17,360 bases of DNA, taken from an uncultured Clostridia bacterium (GTDB lineage: Bacteria; Bacillota; Clostridia; Oscillospirales; Ruminococcaceae). Positions 1-7,969 of this stretch are shown in pieces. The stretch is taken from the NCBI GenBank assembly GCA_946613705.1, contig CAMOFU010000020.1, positions 1-17,360 of the forward strand, written 5' to 3'. Made by a program: the position numbers and the translations under genes. Position 1 is the first letter of the stretch, and every line of letters starts with the position of its first letter. Under the pieces are notes generated by a model. It did no database searches. It saw only the letters and a program-made list of their open reading frames with translations, and had not been told where the DNA came from.

Positions 1-20
1 GGGGTTGATAAAGCTCATAG

Positions 21-44
21 AAACGGCCTTCGGGCCGTTTTTTT
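21..44 (+). terminator. Intrinsic terminator of an upstream operon
   Basis: A perfect 8-bp stem (AAACGGCC at 21-28 pairing with GGCCGTTT at 33-40) is closed by a TTCG tetraloop on a C-G pair and runs into seven T residues (38-44). This is a textbook rho-independent terminator reading on the + strand. The opposite strand has no T-run after the stem, so it is one-directional. It ends a transcript that begins left of the window and isolates the miaB-led operon. Confidence 0.93.
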
Positions 45-124
45 GTTTGTGTTTTCGTACGCCGATTTGCGGCTGTGCTTAGTGTAGAATAACCGTAGGC
101 AGATCGTGACCGAAAATAAGAAAA

Positions 125-250
125 ATGAAAATCATCAAAACATATAAGCCTGCACCATATACGACCCGGAGCGCGGCAAAGCCTGCCTCCCGCACAACCC
201 ATGGCGCGACGGCATTGCGTGCCGCCGCTGCGGCCGACGGAACTGCATAG
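125..250 (+). other. G+C-rich islet with short open frames, possible gene remnant
   Basis: Between the terminator and the miaB promoter there is no convincing gene. An ATG at 125 opens a 41-codon frame ending at 250, with only a poor A/G-rich site upstream and an Ala-rich, low-complexity product after residue 10. A second frame, open from 148 after a stop at 145-147, reads as a more protein-like Cys-rich stretch including ACRRCGRRNC, but has no start codon. Joining the first ten codons of the ATG frame to this Cys-rich frame would need a 2-nt shift near 158-162. Positions 161-240 contain 60 G or C out of 80 bases, unlike the A+T-rich flanks. It could be a decayed small gene, a small RNA or simply spacer DNA. 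Confidence 0.25.
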
Positions 251-258
251 GTTCGCTA

Positions 259-287
259 TTGACAAATCGGGTCAAAAGGTATATAAT
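259..287 (+). promoter_or_regulatory. Consensus sigma-A promoter for the miaB operon
   Basis: TTGACA (259-264) and TATAAT (282-287) match the housekeeping consensus at all twelve positions and are separated by exactly 17 bp. Transcription should start near 294-295, leaving a leader of roughly 75 nt before the annotated miaB start. No operator-like inverted repeat is obvious over the core promoter. It lies directly after an upstream terminator, so it is probably the main promoter for the genes that follow. Confidence 0.9.
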
Positions 288-340
288 AATAGGGAATGTA
301 TTGCTGTATAATGCTGTACACTATATGTTGATATTCTGCA

Positions 341-346
341 AAGGAG
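341..346 (+). promoter_or_regulatory. Strong Shine-Dalgarno AAGGAG upstream of miaB, oddly placed
   Basis: AAGGAG at 341-346 is the only strong ribosome-binding site in the miaB leader, but it lies 24 nt before the GTG start at 371. The codon at the normal distance (9 nt) is ATA at 356-358, which is in frame with miaB. A weaker AGG at 358-360 lies 10 nt before the GTG. An ATG at 366 opens only ATG-CTG-TGA, whose stop overlaps the GTG. Confidence 0.55.
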
Positions 347-370
347 CTGAGAGTTATAGGTACAGATGCT

Positions 371-1738
371 GTGAGTGTATCGGAGGCGGGTAAACGCCTG
401 CTTGATCTGAATTCTGTTTTTGCAAAGGAGCACGGTCACGCGCCGCTTGCTTATGTCCATTCGTATGGCTGTCAGCAGAATGTCTCCGACGGCGAGAGGA
501 TCATGGGCAGACTCACTGCCGTGGGTTATGATATTACCGACGATACCGAAAATGCCGATCTTATCATACTGAATACCTGTGCAGTGCGTGAGAATGCCGA
601 GGACAGGGTCTACGGCAGGCTGGGAGATCTTAAAAAGCTCAAGCAGCGCCGCCCCGAGCTTGTTATCGGTGTCTGCGGCTGTATGGCTCAGCTTTCACAC
701 GCCGCCGAGAAGATCAGAGAAAGCTATAAGCACGTCGATCTCGTGTTCGGCACATTTGCTTATAATGAGCTTTACAGGCTGCTTTATCAGGTGCGTTCGG
801 GCGGCGGAAGGGTCTTTGAGCAGAGCGAGCGCCCGAATGATATAGACGAGGAGTTCGTACAGCTTCGCGGCAGCAGCTTTCAGGCATTTGTCCCGATCAT
901 GTATGGGTGCAATAATTTCTGTACCTACTGCATAGTGCCGTATGTCAGAGGCAGAGAACGCAGCCGCGCTCCCGACAGTGTTGTCAAGGAGGTCGCCGAG
1001 CTTGTACGGAACGGTTATAAGGAGATCACGCTGCTCGGGCAGAACGTCAATTCCTACAGCTACGGCTTTTCCGAGCTGCTCAGACGGATAGATCGGATAG
1101 AGGGCGACTTCCGCGTTAGGTTTATGAGCTCCCACCCGAAGGACGCGAGCCGTGAGCTGATCGATACGATAATCGACAGCAGGAAGATATGCAAGCATCT
1201 TCACCTTCCCGTGCAGGCAGGCTCCGACAGGATACTGAAGGCTATGAACCGCGGCTATACCGTGGATAAGTACCTTGAGACAGTTGATTATGCCCGCAGC
1301 CGAGACCCCGAGTTTTCGCTCACTACCGACCTGATAGTCGGGTTCCCCGGTGAGACTTATGAGGAGTTCTGCATGACCAAGGAGCTTATCAGGAGGGTGA
1401 GGTACGATAATATCTATTCCTTTGTCTATTCGCGGCGCAGCGGGACCGTGGCTGCCCGAATGAAGGACGATATCTCGGATAAGCAGAAGGGGCTGTGGCT
1501 GAGAGAGCTTCTGCTCGAACAGAGAGAGACTTCCTCAGAGTGGCTGAAAAGATTTGTCGGCAAGGTCTCCCGCGTGCTGGTCGAGGGCGAGGGAAGAAGC
1601 GGCGAGGGCTGGCTCACAGGCAAGAACGATCAGGCGGTGATCGTCGAGTTCGAGGGGGATAAGCCGCTTGTCGGGAGCTTCGTAGATGTGATGATAACAA
1701 CAGCTATGAACTGGGCTCTGAAAGGCAGGATCGTTTGA
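371..1738 (+). CDS. miaB: tRNA-2-methylthio-N6-dimethylallyladenosine synthase MiaB
   Basis: MiaB is a radical-SAM methylthiotransferase that adds a 2-methylthio group to i6A37 of tRNAs reading UNN codons, following the prenylation by MiaA, which is encoded further down in this window. The 455-residue protein has the full family layout. The N-terminal domain carries three cluster-binding cysteines in YGCQQN (C34), NTC (C70) and GCMAQ (C104). The radical-SAM motif CNNFCTYC gives C180, C184 and C187. A C-terminal TRAM domain covers about residues 395-455. Length is normal for the family. It is the first gene after the consensus promoter at 259-287. The GTG start at 371 is the first standard in-frame start, but its ribosome-binding site is weak and an in-frame ATA at 356 is better placed, so the N terminus is uncertain by about five residues. 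Confidence 0.96.
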   Translation: MSVSEAGKRLLDLNSVFAKEHGHAPLAYVHSYGCQQNVSDGERIMGRLTAVGYDITDDTENADLIILNTCAVRENAEDRVYGRLGDLKKLKQRRPELVIGVCGCMAQLSHAAEKIRESYKHVDLVFGTFAYNELYRLLYQVRSGGGRVFEQSERPNDIDEEFVQLRGSSFQAFVPIMYGCNNFCTYCIVPYVRGRERSRAPDSVVKEVAELVRNGYKEITLLGQNVNSYSYGFSELLRRIDRIEGDFRVRFMSSHPKDASRELIDTIIDSRKICKHLHLPVQAGSDRILKAMNRGYTVDKYLETVDYARSRDPEFSLTTDLIVGFPGETYEEFCMTKELIRRVRYDNIYSFVYSRRSGTVAARMKDDISDKQKGLWLRELLLEQRETSSEWLKRFVGKVSRVLVEGEGRSGEGWLTGKNDQAVIVEFEGDKPLVGSFVDVMITTAMNWALKGRIV

Positions 1739-1806
1739 AACAAAATGATATCAATATCAATATAAAATCAATTATTATAGTTGGAATTTGGAATGGAGAA
1801 GATGAT

Positions 1807-2223
1807 ATGAATACGATAGATTTGGCAAGACAGCTCGGTGCTGCATTGCAGCAGGACGAAAGATATGTCAGGTTCCAGGAGGCAAGCAAGGCCTCCGATA
1901 CAGACGGCGAGCTCCAGAGCAGGATCGGCGAGTTCAATACTATGAGAATGGAGCTTTCCTCCGAGCTGCATAAGGACGAGAGCGAGAGAGATGCCGATAA
2001 GCTCGTAGCTCTTGAAAATGATATCAAGGCGGTGTATGACGAGATCATGGCTATGCCGAATATGATCGCATACAACGATGCAAAGGCAGGGCTCGATGAG
2101 CTTGTGGGGTCTGTTAATTTTATAATCTCTGTCGCTGCGAACGGCGGCGACCCGATGACCTGCCCCGACCGCGCTCCCTCGGGCTGCGGCGGAAGCTGCT
2201 CGACCTGCGGAGGGTGCGGCTGA
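1807..2223 (+). CDS. YlbF/YmcA (Ric) family protein with Cys-rich C-terminal tail
   Basis: This 138-residue protein belongs to the helical YlbF/YmcA family. In Bacillus subtilis the family members RicA (YmcA) and RicF (YlbF) form a complex with RicT that carries iron-sulfur clusters and directs RNase Y-dependent mRNA processing. It sits exactly where ymcA lies in B. subtilis, between miaB and mutS. Residues 1-110 are charged and predicted helical. The tail holds five cysteines at C119, C127, C131, C134 and C137 (CGGSCSTCGGCG at the end), which resembles the tail of B. subtilis YlbF rather than YmcA, as I recall those sequences. The start at 1807 has GGAGAA 8 nt upstream; a longer frame from 1735 overlaps the miaB stop but lacks a ribosome site and adds an atypical Ile/Asn-rich leader. 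The 68-nt gap after miaB is very A+T-rich, with no clear promoter. Confidence 0.85.
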   Translation: MNTIDLARQLGAALQQDERYVRFQEASKASDTDGELQSRIGEFNTMRMELSSELHKDESERDADKLVALENDIKAVYDEIMAMPNMIAYNDAKAGLDELVGSVNFIISVAANGGDPMTCPDRAPSGCGGSCSTCGGCG

Positions 2224-2262
2224 TAAGCCGTGCTTTGAATAATTCCCGAACAGGAGAAGAAA

Positions 2263-4881
2263 ATGCTGCTATTAAAAGATGTAGATGTCTCCAAGCTCTC
2301 GCCGATGATGAAGCTGTATTTCGATACAAAAATGAAATACCGCAAGCACATTCTGTTTTATCGGCTCGGAGATTTCTATGAGATGTTTTTTGACGATGCC
2401 CTGACTGTCTCGCGGGAGCTGGAGCTTACGCTCACGGGGAGGGAATGCGGGCTCGGTGAGAGAGCACCGATGTGCGGAGTCCCTTATCATGCCTGCGAGA
2501 TCTATCTTAAACGGCTGGTCGAAAAGGGATATATGGTCGCGATCTGTGAGCAGACTGCTGACCCCGCAGAGTGCAAGGGGCTCGTTCCGCGTGAGGTCAT
2601 CAGGGTAGTGACTCCCGGTACGCTCATCGAGAGCAGCCTGCTTGACGAGACTTCAAACAATTACATATCCGCGTTTTATGCCCGCGGCAAGACCGCTTCG
2701 ATGTGCCTTGCCGATATTTCGACGGGAGAGGTGCATCTGTTCGATTTCAGCGGGAAGGATCTGGCAAATAATGCTGTAAACGAGCTGTCAAGGTTCATGC
2801 CCGTTGAGATACTGATAAATGACGGCTTTCTGTCGTTCAAGGAGATAGGGGATTTTATCAAGCAGAAGCTCCATGCTGCGGTGCAGCTTCTCGATGAGCG
2901 GGATTTTTCGCCGCTTATCCATACCGACGAGGTGCTTACTCAGTTCTCTGTTGCCGGACTGGATTCTCTCGGTATCGACCCCGAAAGCACTGCCGCCTTT
3001 GCCGTGTGCGGACTGTTTGCATATATACATGAAACACAGAAGGCGCTTGTCGGCAGGTTTTCCAATATAATCAAGCACGATTCCGACCCTATCATGACGA
3101 TCGGCTATACCGCAAGGCGCAACCTTGAGCTTACCGAAACGCTCAGGAATAAAGAGCGCAAGGGCTCGCTCATCTGGGTGTTGGATAATACCAAGACCTC
3201 GATGGGCAAGCGTATGCTCAAATCCTATCTCGAGCAGCCGCTCGTTAATCCGACTAAGATAATAGACAGGCTCAATGCCGTTGAACAGCTTGTGTCGTCG
3301 CCCGTTGAGCTCGATGAACTGACTGAGGTGCTTTCGGGCGTGTATGACCTCGAAAGGCTTATGACGAGGGTGATGTACAAGACGGCATCTCCCCGCGACC
3401 TGAAATCGCTGTCGCTGACGGCATTGAAGCTGCCCGCTCTGAAAAACATCATCGGCGGCTTCTCCTCGAAGCTGCTGGGGAAGCTCAACAGCAAGATATC
3501 TACCCTTGAAGCGATCTCTAACCTTATCGAGAATGCTCTTGTCGATGAACCGCCTGCCAATGTCAAGGACGGCGGAGTCATCAAGGACGGCTTCAATGAG
3601 CAGCTTGACGGGCTGAGAAACATAATCTCGGGCGGAAAGGGCATTATTGACGATATCACCGAGCGCGAACGGGAAAAGACGGGCATCAAGAATCTGAAGA
3701 TCGGATACAACAGGGTCTTCGGGTATTATATAGAGGTAACGAGATCCTATTATGATCTGGTGCCCGATAATTATATCAGAAAGCAGACTCTTGCGAACTG
3801 CGAGAGGTTTATCACAGATGAATTGAAGGTCGCCGAGAATACGATACTCGGTGCGAGCGAAAAGGTGCTGAATCTCGAACAGGAGATCTTTGTCGAGCTG
3901 AGGGAATTTATCGCCACACAGCTGCGGCTCGTGCAGGAAACTGCCGTTGCAGTCGCTGAGGTGGACGTGCTGGCATCGTTTGCAAAGGCTGCGATAAAAA
4001 ACAACTATTCCAAGCCCGATATCGCTATAGACGGCGTTATCGAGATAAAGAACGGCAGGCACCCTGTTGTTGAGCTTATGCAGAAGGAAGAGGTCTTTGT
4101 GCCGAATGACACATATCTCGATCTTACGAGCAACAGGATGGCAGTCATCACGGGACCTAATATGTCGGGTAAATCGACGTATATGAGGCAGGTGGCACTT
4201 ATAACGCTTATGGCTCAGATAGGCTCGTTCGTGCCTGCGGATTATGCGAGGATATCCGTCGTGGATCAGATATTTACGAGGATAGGCGCTTCCGATGATC
4301 TTACGGCAGGGCAGTCTACCTTTATGGTGGAAATGAGCGAGGTGGCGGATATCGTCAAGCACGCAACCAAGCAGAGCCTTGTTATTCTCGATGAGGTCGG
4401 CAGAGGCACCTCGACATTTGACGGCATAAGCATCGCAAGGGCAGTTTCGGAGTATATCTCGACCTCTAAATCGCTCGGCTGCAAGACGCTTTTTGCTACT
4501 CATTACCATGAGCTGATCTCGCTTGAGCAGGAGCTGGACGGGGTAAGGAATTTCTCCGTTGCGGTGAACCCGAGCGGAGATACGATAAAGTTTCTGAGAA
4601 AGATCGTCCCCGGCGGAGTTGATGAGAGCTACGGCATAGAGGTGGCGAAGCTTGCCGGACTGCCGAATAAGATAATCACCCGCGCTAAATCTCTGCTTGC
4701 CGAAATGGAGGCGGAGAATGCCAGAGCAAAGGCGGCTGCGGCAAGAGCCGATGACGACCAGATCTCATTCCAAAAGATCGGCAGCGATATTATCGCCGAC
4801 AGGCTTAGAAGAACGAACATAGATGAATTGAACGACAGCGAGCTTCGGCAGTTTGTCAGAGAGCTTGTAAAATATTTGTAA
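2263..4881 (+). CDS. mutS: DNA mismatch repair protein MutS
   Basis: MutS recognises mispaired and looped bases after replication and recruits MutL using ATP. The 872-residue protein is full length. The N-terminal mismatch-binding domain has the Phe-X-Glu motif in GDFYEMF (F38 and E40), which wedges into the mismatch. The connector, lever and clamp regions span about residues 130-590. The ABC-type ATPase has Walker A GPNMSGKST (631-639) and Walker B LDEVGRGTST (D710, E711). A QISFQ stretch at 833-837 resembles the beta-clamp binding motif of Gram-positive MutS, and a C-terminal helical segment ends at 872. The ATG at 2263 has AGGAG 6 nt upstream, and the start 39 nt after the ylbF-like gene implies co-transcription. 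This is MutS1, not MutS2: the mismatch-binding domain is present and there is no Smr domain. Confidence 0.98.
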   Translation: MLLLKDVDVSKLSPMMKLYFDTKMKYRKHILFYRLGDFYEMFFDDALTVSRELELTLTGRECGLGERAPMCGVPYHACEIYLKRLVEKGYMVAICEQTADPAECKGLVPREVIRVVTPGTLIESSLLDETSNNYISAFYARGKTASMCLADISTGEVHLFDFSGKDLANNAVNELSRFMPVEILINDGFLSFKEIGDFIKQKLHAAVQLLDERDFSPLIHTDEVLTQFSVAGLDSLGIDPESTAAFAVCGLFAYIHETQKALVGRFSNIIKHDSDPIMTIGYTARRNLELTETLRNKERKGSLIWVLDNTKTSMGKRMLKSYLEQPLVNPTKIIDRLNAVEQLVSSPVELDELTEVLSGVYDLERLMTRVMYKTASPRDLKSLSLTALKLPALKNIIGGFSSKLLGKLNSKISTLEAISNLIENALVDEPPANVKDGGVIKDGFNEQLDGLRNIISGGKGIIDDITEREREKTGIKNLKIGYNRVFGYYIEVTRSYYDLVPDNYIRKQTLANCERFITDELKVAENTILGASEKVLNLEQEIFVELREFIATQLRLVQETAVAVAEVDVLASFAKAAIKNNYSKPDIAIDGVIEIKNGRHPVVELMQKEEVFVPNDTYLDLTSNRMAVITGPNMSGKSTYMRQVALITLMAQIGSFVPADYARISVVDQIFTRIGASDDLTAGQSTFMVEMSEVADIVKHATKQSLVILDEVGRGTSTFDGISIARAVSEYISTSKSLGCKTLFATHYHELISLEQELDGVRNFSVAVNPSGDTIKFLRKIVPGGVDESYGIEVAKLAGLPNKIITRAKSLLAEMEAENARAKAAAARADDDQISFQKIGSDIIADRLRRTNIDELNDSELRQFVRELVKYL

Positions 4882-4900
4882 AAAATAGACTGGAGCATAT

Positions 4901-6991
4901 ATGCCACATATTCAGGTACTGAGCAGGGAGGTCGCGGAGCTGATCGCGGCGGGAGAGGTGATCGACCGCCCGTCCTCGGTGATAAAGGAGCTTCTTGAAA
5001 ACGCTATCGATGCGGGTGCAAATGTTATAACTGTTGAGATACAGAACGGCGGAAGAACTTATCTTCGCGTTACGGATAACGGCTGCGGTATCTCGGGAGA
5101 GGATATAGCCAAGGCGTTTCTGCGCCATGCCACAAGCAAGATCTCTACGAAGGACGACCTTTCGGGGATACTGACCCTCGGCTTCAGGGGTGAGGCTTTG
5201 GCCTCGATAAGCGCCGTAGCTAAGGTCGATGTGCTCACCAAGCCTGCGGACGAGCTTTACGGCACGCACTATATCATCGAGGGCGGCGAGGAGAAACTCA
5301 ACGAGCAGAGCGGCTGTCCCAACGGTACTACCTTTGTGGTGCGGGATATTTTCTATAACGTACCCGCAAGACTGAAATTCCTGAAAAAGGATACATCGGA
5401 GGGAAATAACGTTGCCAACCTTGTTACCAAGCTGGCACTGTCTCACCCCGAGATCTCATTTAAGTTCATCAGAGATAACAAGCCCGAGCTTATAACTGCG
5501 GGCGACGGCAAGCTGTTCTCTGCGATCAATTCTGTGTTCGGCAGGGAGTTTGCTGCCTCGCTCATACCTGTTGATTCAACGTGGAATAATATAAGAGTCA
5601 GCGGCTATACGGTCAGACCGCTGTGGGGCAAGCCGAACAGGAAGTTCCAGAATTTCTTCGTCAACGGCAGATTTGTCAAGTCCAAGACCTGCTGCGGCGC
5701 TCTCGAGGAGGGCTACCGCAATAAGATCATGGTGGGCAAGTTCCCCGCCTGCGTGCTGGATATCGAAGCCTCGCCCGAGCTGATCGACGTTAATGTCCAC
5801 CCGACCAAGATAGAGGTCAGGTTCTCGGACGATAAGCTGATCTATGAGGCAGTGTATTTTGCGGTGAAGGATTCTCTGCTTAAAGAGGATAAGCCCGTTG
5901 ATATGTCGCTTGACAAGAAACGGCATTTTACCGACAGCGAGCTGTACGATCTGCCGCAGAAGCCGCAGGGCGAGCAGCTGAGATTCGTGTCGGTGGAAAA
6001 CAATAATAAGAATACCGATAACAGCAATAACAGTGATGTTCCCGAAGCTCCGTCCGTGCAGCTGGATTACCGTCCTTCGGAGCCTTCGTCCGCAAGGGTG
6101 CCGTGGCCCGAGAAAAGGGTCGTTGTGCCGCCTGTCGGAAAGCCCGAGAAAAAGCAGAATGCTGCGGGTGAAGATCTGTTTTTAAAATCATTGGAGGAAA
6201 CGAGGAACAGCACAGCCGTTCCTCCGCCGAGCGATGACAATGCTCCGCCTGCGCCGAGTGATGAGAATGCCCCGCCGCAGTTCGACCCCGAGACCGAAAC
6301 TTTCGGGGACACTGTTACCGCCGCGCAGGAGATAGATGAACAGATACAGGATTTCAAGTATATTTCAAATGCAAGCTTTGAGCGGCGCAGTGAGATCGTC
6401 GAGGACAGTTACAGGGAGCCTGTGAAGCCTGTCGTTGTCGGCGAGCTTTTCAAAACATATATCGTTGCTCAGGCAGGGGACGAGATGCTGCTGTTTGACA
6501 AGCACGCCTCCCACGAGAGGTATATTTTTGAGAAGATAAAGGATAATGCCAACGAGCTTGATACGCAGATGTTCCTCGAGCCCGTCTATGTGATGCTCTC
6601 GTATGATGAGTATGATGCGCTGTCCGCGAACGTTGATGCTGTGAACAGACTGGGCTTCTGCATTGAGCCCGATGTTGCGCCGAATGTTGCCGTTAAGGGT
6701 GTACCCATGATTTTGGGCGATGAGAACCCTACCGATATCGTCACAGAGCTTGCTAAAAATTTCTTGATCTGCAAGCATAATCCTCAGCTGGAGATATTTG
6801 ACGAGCTGTATCATTCGATAGCCTGCAAGGCCGCGATCAAGGCGAATGACGATTCTGATATACTCGAGCTTCAGGCACTTGTAAACAACGTCTACGGCAA
6901 TGATGAGATACGATACTGCCCCCACGGGCGGCCTATTATGATAAGGCTGAAAAAACGAGATCTTGAAAAACAGTTCAGACGCATTGTCTGA
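4901..6991 (+). CDS. mutL: DNA mismatch repair endonuclease MutL
   Basis: MutL couples mismatch recognition by MutS to strand incision. The N-terminal GHKL ATPase has the expected motifs: E30 and N34 in KELLENAIDAGA, D59 in DNGCGI, and LGFRGEAL from about 93. A proline- and acid-rich linker spans about residues 330-480. The C-terminal domain has the endonuclease motif DKHASHE followed by E544 (D533, E539; Lys replaces the usual Gln), an ACK motif (641-643) and CPHGRP (673-678), which together bind metal in MutL proteins of species without MutH. QMFLEP (556-561) fits the QXX(L/I)XP beta-clamp motif. Length (696) is slightly long because of the linker, which contains a 27-nt tandem duplication. 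GGAG lies 5 nt before the ATG, and the gene starts 19 nt after mutS. Confidence 0.97.
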   Translation: MPHIQVLSREVAELIAAGEVIDRPSSVIKELLENAIDAGANVITVEIQNGGRTYLRVTDNGCGISGEDIAKAFLRHATSKISTKDDLSGILTLGFRGEALASISAVAKVDVLTKPADELYGTHYIIEGGEEKLNEQSGCPNGTTFVVRDIFYNVPARLKFLKKDTSEGNNVANLVTKLALSHPEISFKFIRDNKPELITAGDGKLFSAINSVFGREFAASLIPVDSTWNNIRVSGYTVRPLWGKPNRKFQNFFVNGRFVKSKTCCGALEEGYRNKIMVGKFPACVLDIEASPELIDVNVHPTKIEVRFSDDKLIYEAVYFAVKDSLLKEDKPVDMSLDKKRHFTDSELYDLPQKPQGEQLRFVSVENNNKNTDNSNNSDVPEAPSVQLDYRPSEPSSARVPWPEKRVVVPPVGKPEKKQNAAGEDLFLKSLEETRNSTAVPPPSDDNAPPAPSDENAPPQFDPETETFGDTVTAAQEIDEQIQDFKYISNASFERRSEIVEDSYREPVKPVVVGELFKTYIVAQAGDEMLLFDKHASHERYIFEKIKDNANELDTQMFLEPVYVMLSYDEYDALSANVDAVNRLGFCIEPDVAPNVAVKGVPMILGDENPTDIVTELAKNFLICKHNPQLEIFDELYHSIACKAAIKANDDSDILELQALVNNVYGNDEIRYCPHGRPIMIRLKKRDLEKQFRRIV
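6227..6280 (+). repeat. Two-copy 27-nt tandem repeat in the mutL linker
   Basis: Positions 6227-6253 and 6254-6280 are near-identical 27-nt units in frame with mutL, encoding PSDDNAPPA then PSDENAPPQ. They lie in the disordered linker between the ATPase and endonuclease domains, where length change is tolerated. The nucleotide differences are scattered, so the duplication is not brand new. Confidence 0.85.
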
Positions 6992-7009
6992 GGAACGGAG
7001 AGAAGCTAT

Positions 7010-7969
7010 ATGCCCCCGAGTATACCCCTTCTGGTCGTTGCGGGCCCGACTGCATCGGGCAAGACGCGGCTTGCGGTAGAGCTTGCCAAGCTGTATAACG
7101 GCGAGGTGGTCTCTGCCGACTCGATGCAGATATATAAAGGACTCAGCATCGCTACCGCCAAACCCACCGAGGAGGAGATGGGGGGGATAAGGCATCATCT
7201 TATAGATCATATCGATCCCGAGACTGCGTTCAGCGTGGCGGATTATGTTGAGCAGGCAAAGCTTTGCATCGAGGATATCTTTCAGCGGGGAAGACTGCCG
7301 ATAGTCTGCGGCGGAACAGGGCTTTATATCAGCTCGCTTGTGGATAATGTGCAGTTCGGTAAGTCGGTCGGCAGTACACAGAAGCGTGACGAGCTGAGAG
7401 GATACGCGGAGACGTTCGGCAGCCATTCGCTGTGGAAAAGGCTCTCGGCTGTTGACCCCGAGGCCGCGGCGGCGATACATGAGAACAACCTCAACCGCGT
7501 TATCCGTGCGCTCGAGGTCTATGAGGTCACGGGGAAGACGCTCACTCAGCAGAAGAAGGAGAGCAGATGTGCTCCGTCGCCGTATCGGAAGTGTATCATC
7601 GGTATCACATTTGAGGACAGACAGGTGCTCTATAACAGGATAGACCGCAGAGTGGACGAGATGGTGCAGAAGGGCCTTGTTGACGAGGTGTTTGACTTTT
7701 ATAAAAGATACAGTCCCTCGACGGCTTATCAGGCGATAGGGTATAAGGAGCTTATACCCTACTTTGAGGGCGCAGTTACGCTCGATGAGGCTGTTGATAA
7801 GATCAAGCAGGAGAGCCGCCGTTATGCCAAGCGCCAGCTGACCTGGTTCCGCCGTACAGAGGGGATAGAGTGGGTAATGGCTGATGAGAAGGAAGAATAT
7901 AAAATTTTTCTTAAAAAAGTTCAAAATATAGTAGCCAAATCGGAAATTATGTGTTATAATATAGGTTGA
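7010..7969 (+). CDS. miaA: tRNA dimethylallyltransferase MiaA
   Basis: MiaA transfers a dimethylallyl group from dimethylallyl diphosphate to N6 of A37 in tRNAs reading UNN codons, making i6A, the substrate of MiaB. The 319-residue protein has the P-loop GPTASGKT (12-19), the SADSMQIY segment containing D37 and Q40 that contacts the target adenine region, the TAKPT segment that follows, the HHLIDH motif and the GGTGLYI motif. Near the C terminus are the conserved RYAKRQLTWFR residues. GGAGAG lies about 7 nt before the ATG at 7010, and the gene follows mutL by 18 nt. The mutL-miaA-hfq order is conserved in many bacteria. Its last codons contain the likely promoter for hfq. Confidence 0.97.
   Translation: MPPSIPLLVVAGPTASGKTRLAVELAKLYNGEVVSADSMQIYKGLSIATAKPTEEEMGGIRHHLIDHIDPETAFSVADYVEQAKLCIEDIFQRGRLPIVCGGTGLYISSLVDNVQFGKSVGSTQKRDELRGYAETFGSHSLWKRLSAVDPEAAAAIHENNLNRVIRALEVYEVTGKTLTQQKKESRCAPSPYRKCIIGITFEDRQVLYNRIDRRVDEMVQKGLVDEVFDFYKRYSPSTAYQAIGYKELIPYFEGAVTLDEAVDKIKQESRRYAKRQLTWFRRTEGIEWVMADEKEEYKIFLKKVQNIVAKSEIMCYNIG
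7932..7960 (+). promoter_or_regulatory. Probable extended -10 promoter for hfq inside the miaA 3' end
   Basis: TGTTATAAT (7952-7960) is a perfect -10 box with the TGN extension. A moderate -35 (TAGCCA at 7932-7937, 4 of 6 consensus matches) lies 17 bp upstream. Transcription would start near 7967, at the miaA stop codon, giving hfq a leader of about 48 nt. It would let hfq and downstream genes be expressed independently of mutSL-miaA. Confidence 0.6.

Noticed and set aside
221..234. Short GCCGC/GCGGC hairpin in the G+C-rich islet as a terminator
   Set aside because: Only 5 bp, with no T-run after it.
307..312. Second TATAAT in the miaB leader as an alternative -10
   Set aside because: No usable -35 at 16-18 bp and no TG extension; the promoter at 259-287 is far better.
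1739..1806. A+T-rich gap with TATTAT and short ATATCA repeats, as a possible promoter for the ylbF-like gene
   Set aside because: No -35 element with acceptable spacing, and A+T-rich spacers readily give chance -10 matches.
2788..4509. Long open frame on the - strand opposite mutS (573 codons)
   Set aside because: Its product has no recognisable motif, and the opposite strand is a complete MutS with intact Walker and mismatch-binding motifs. The open frame is a codon-bias shadow.
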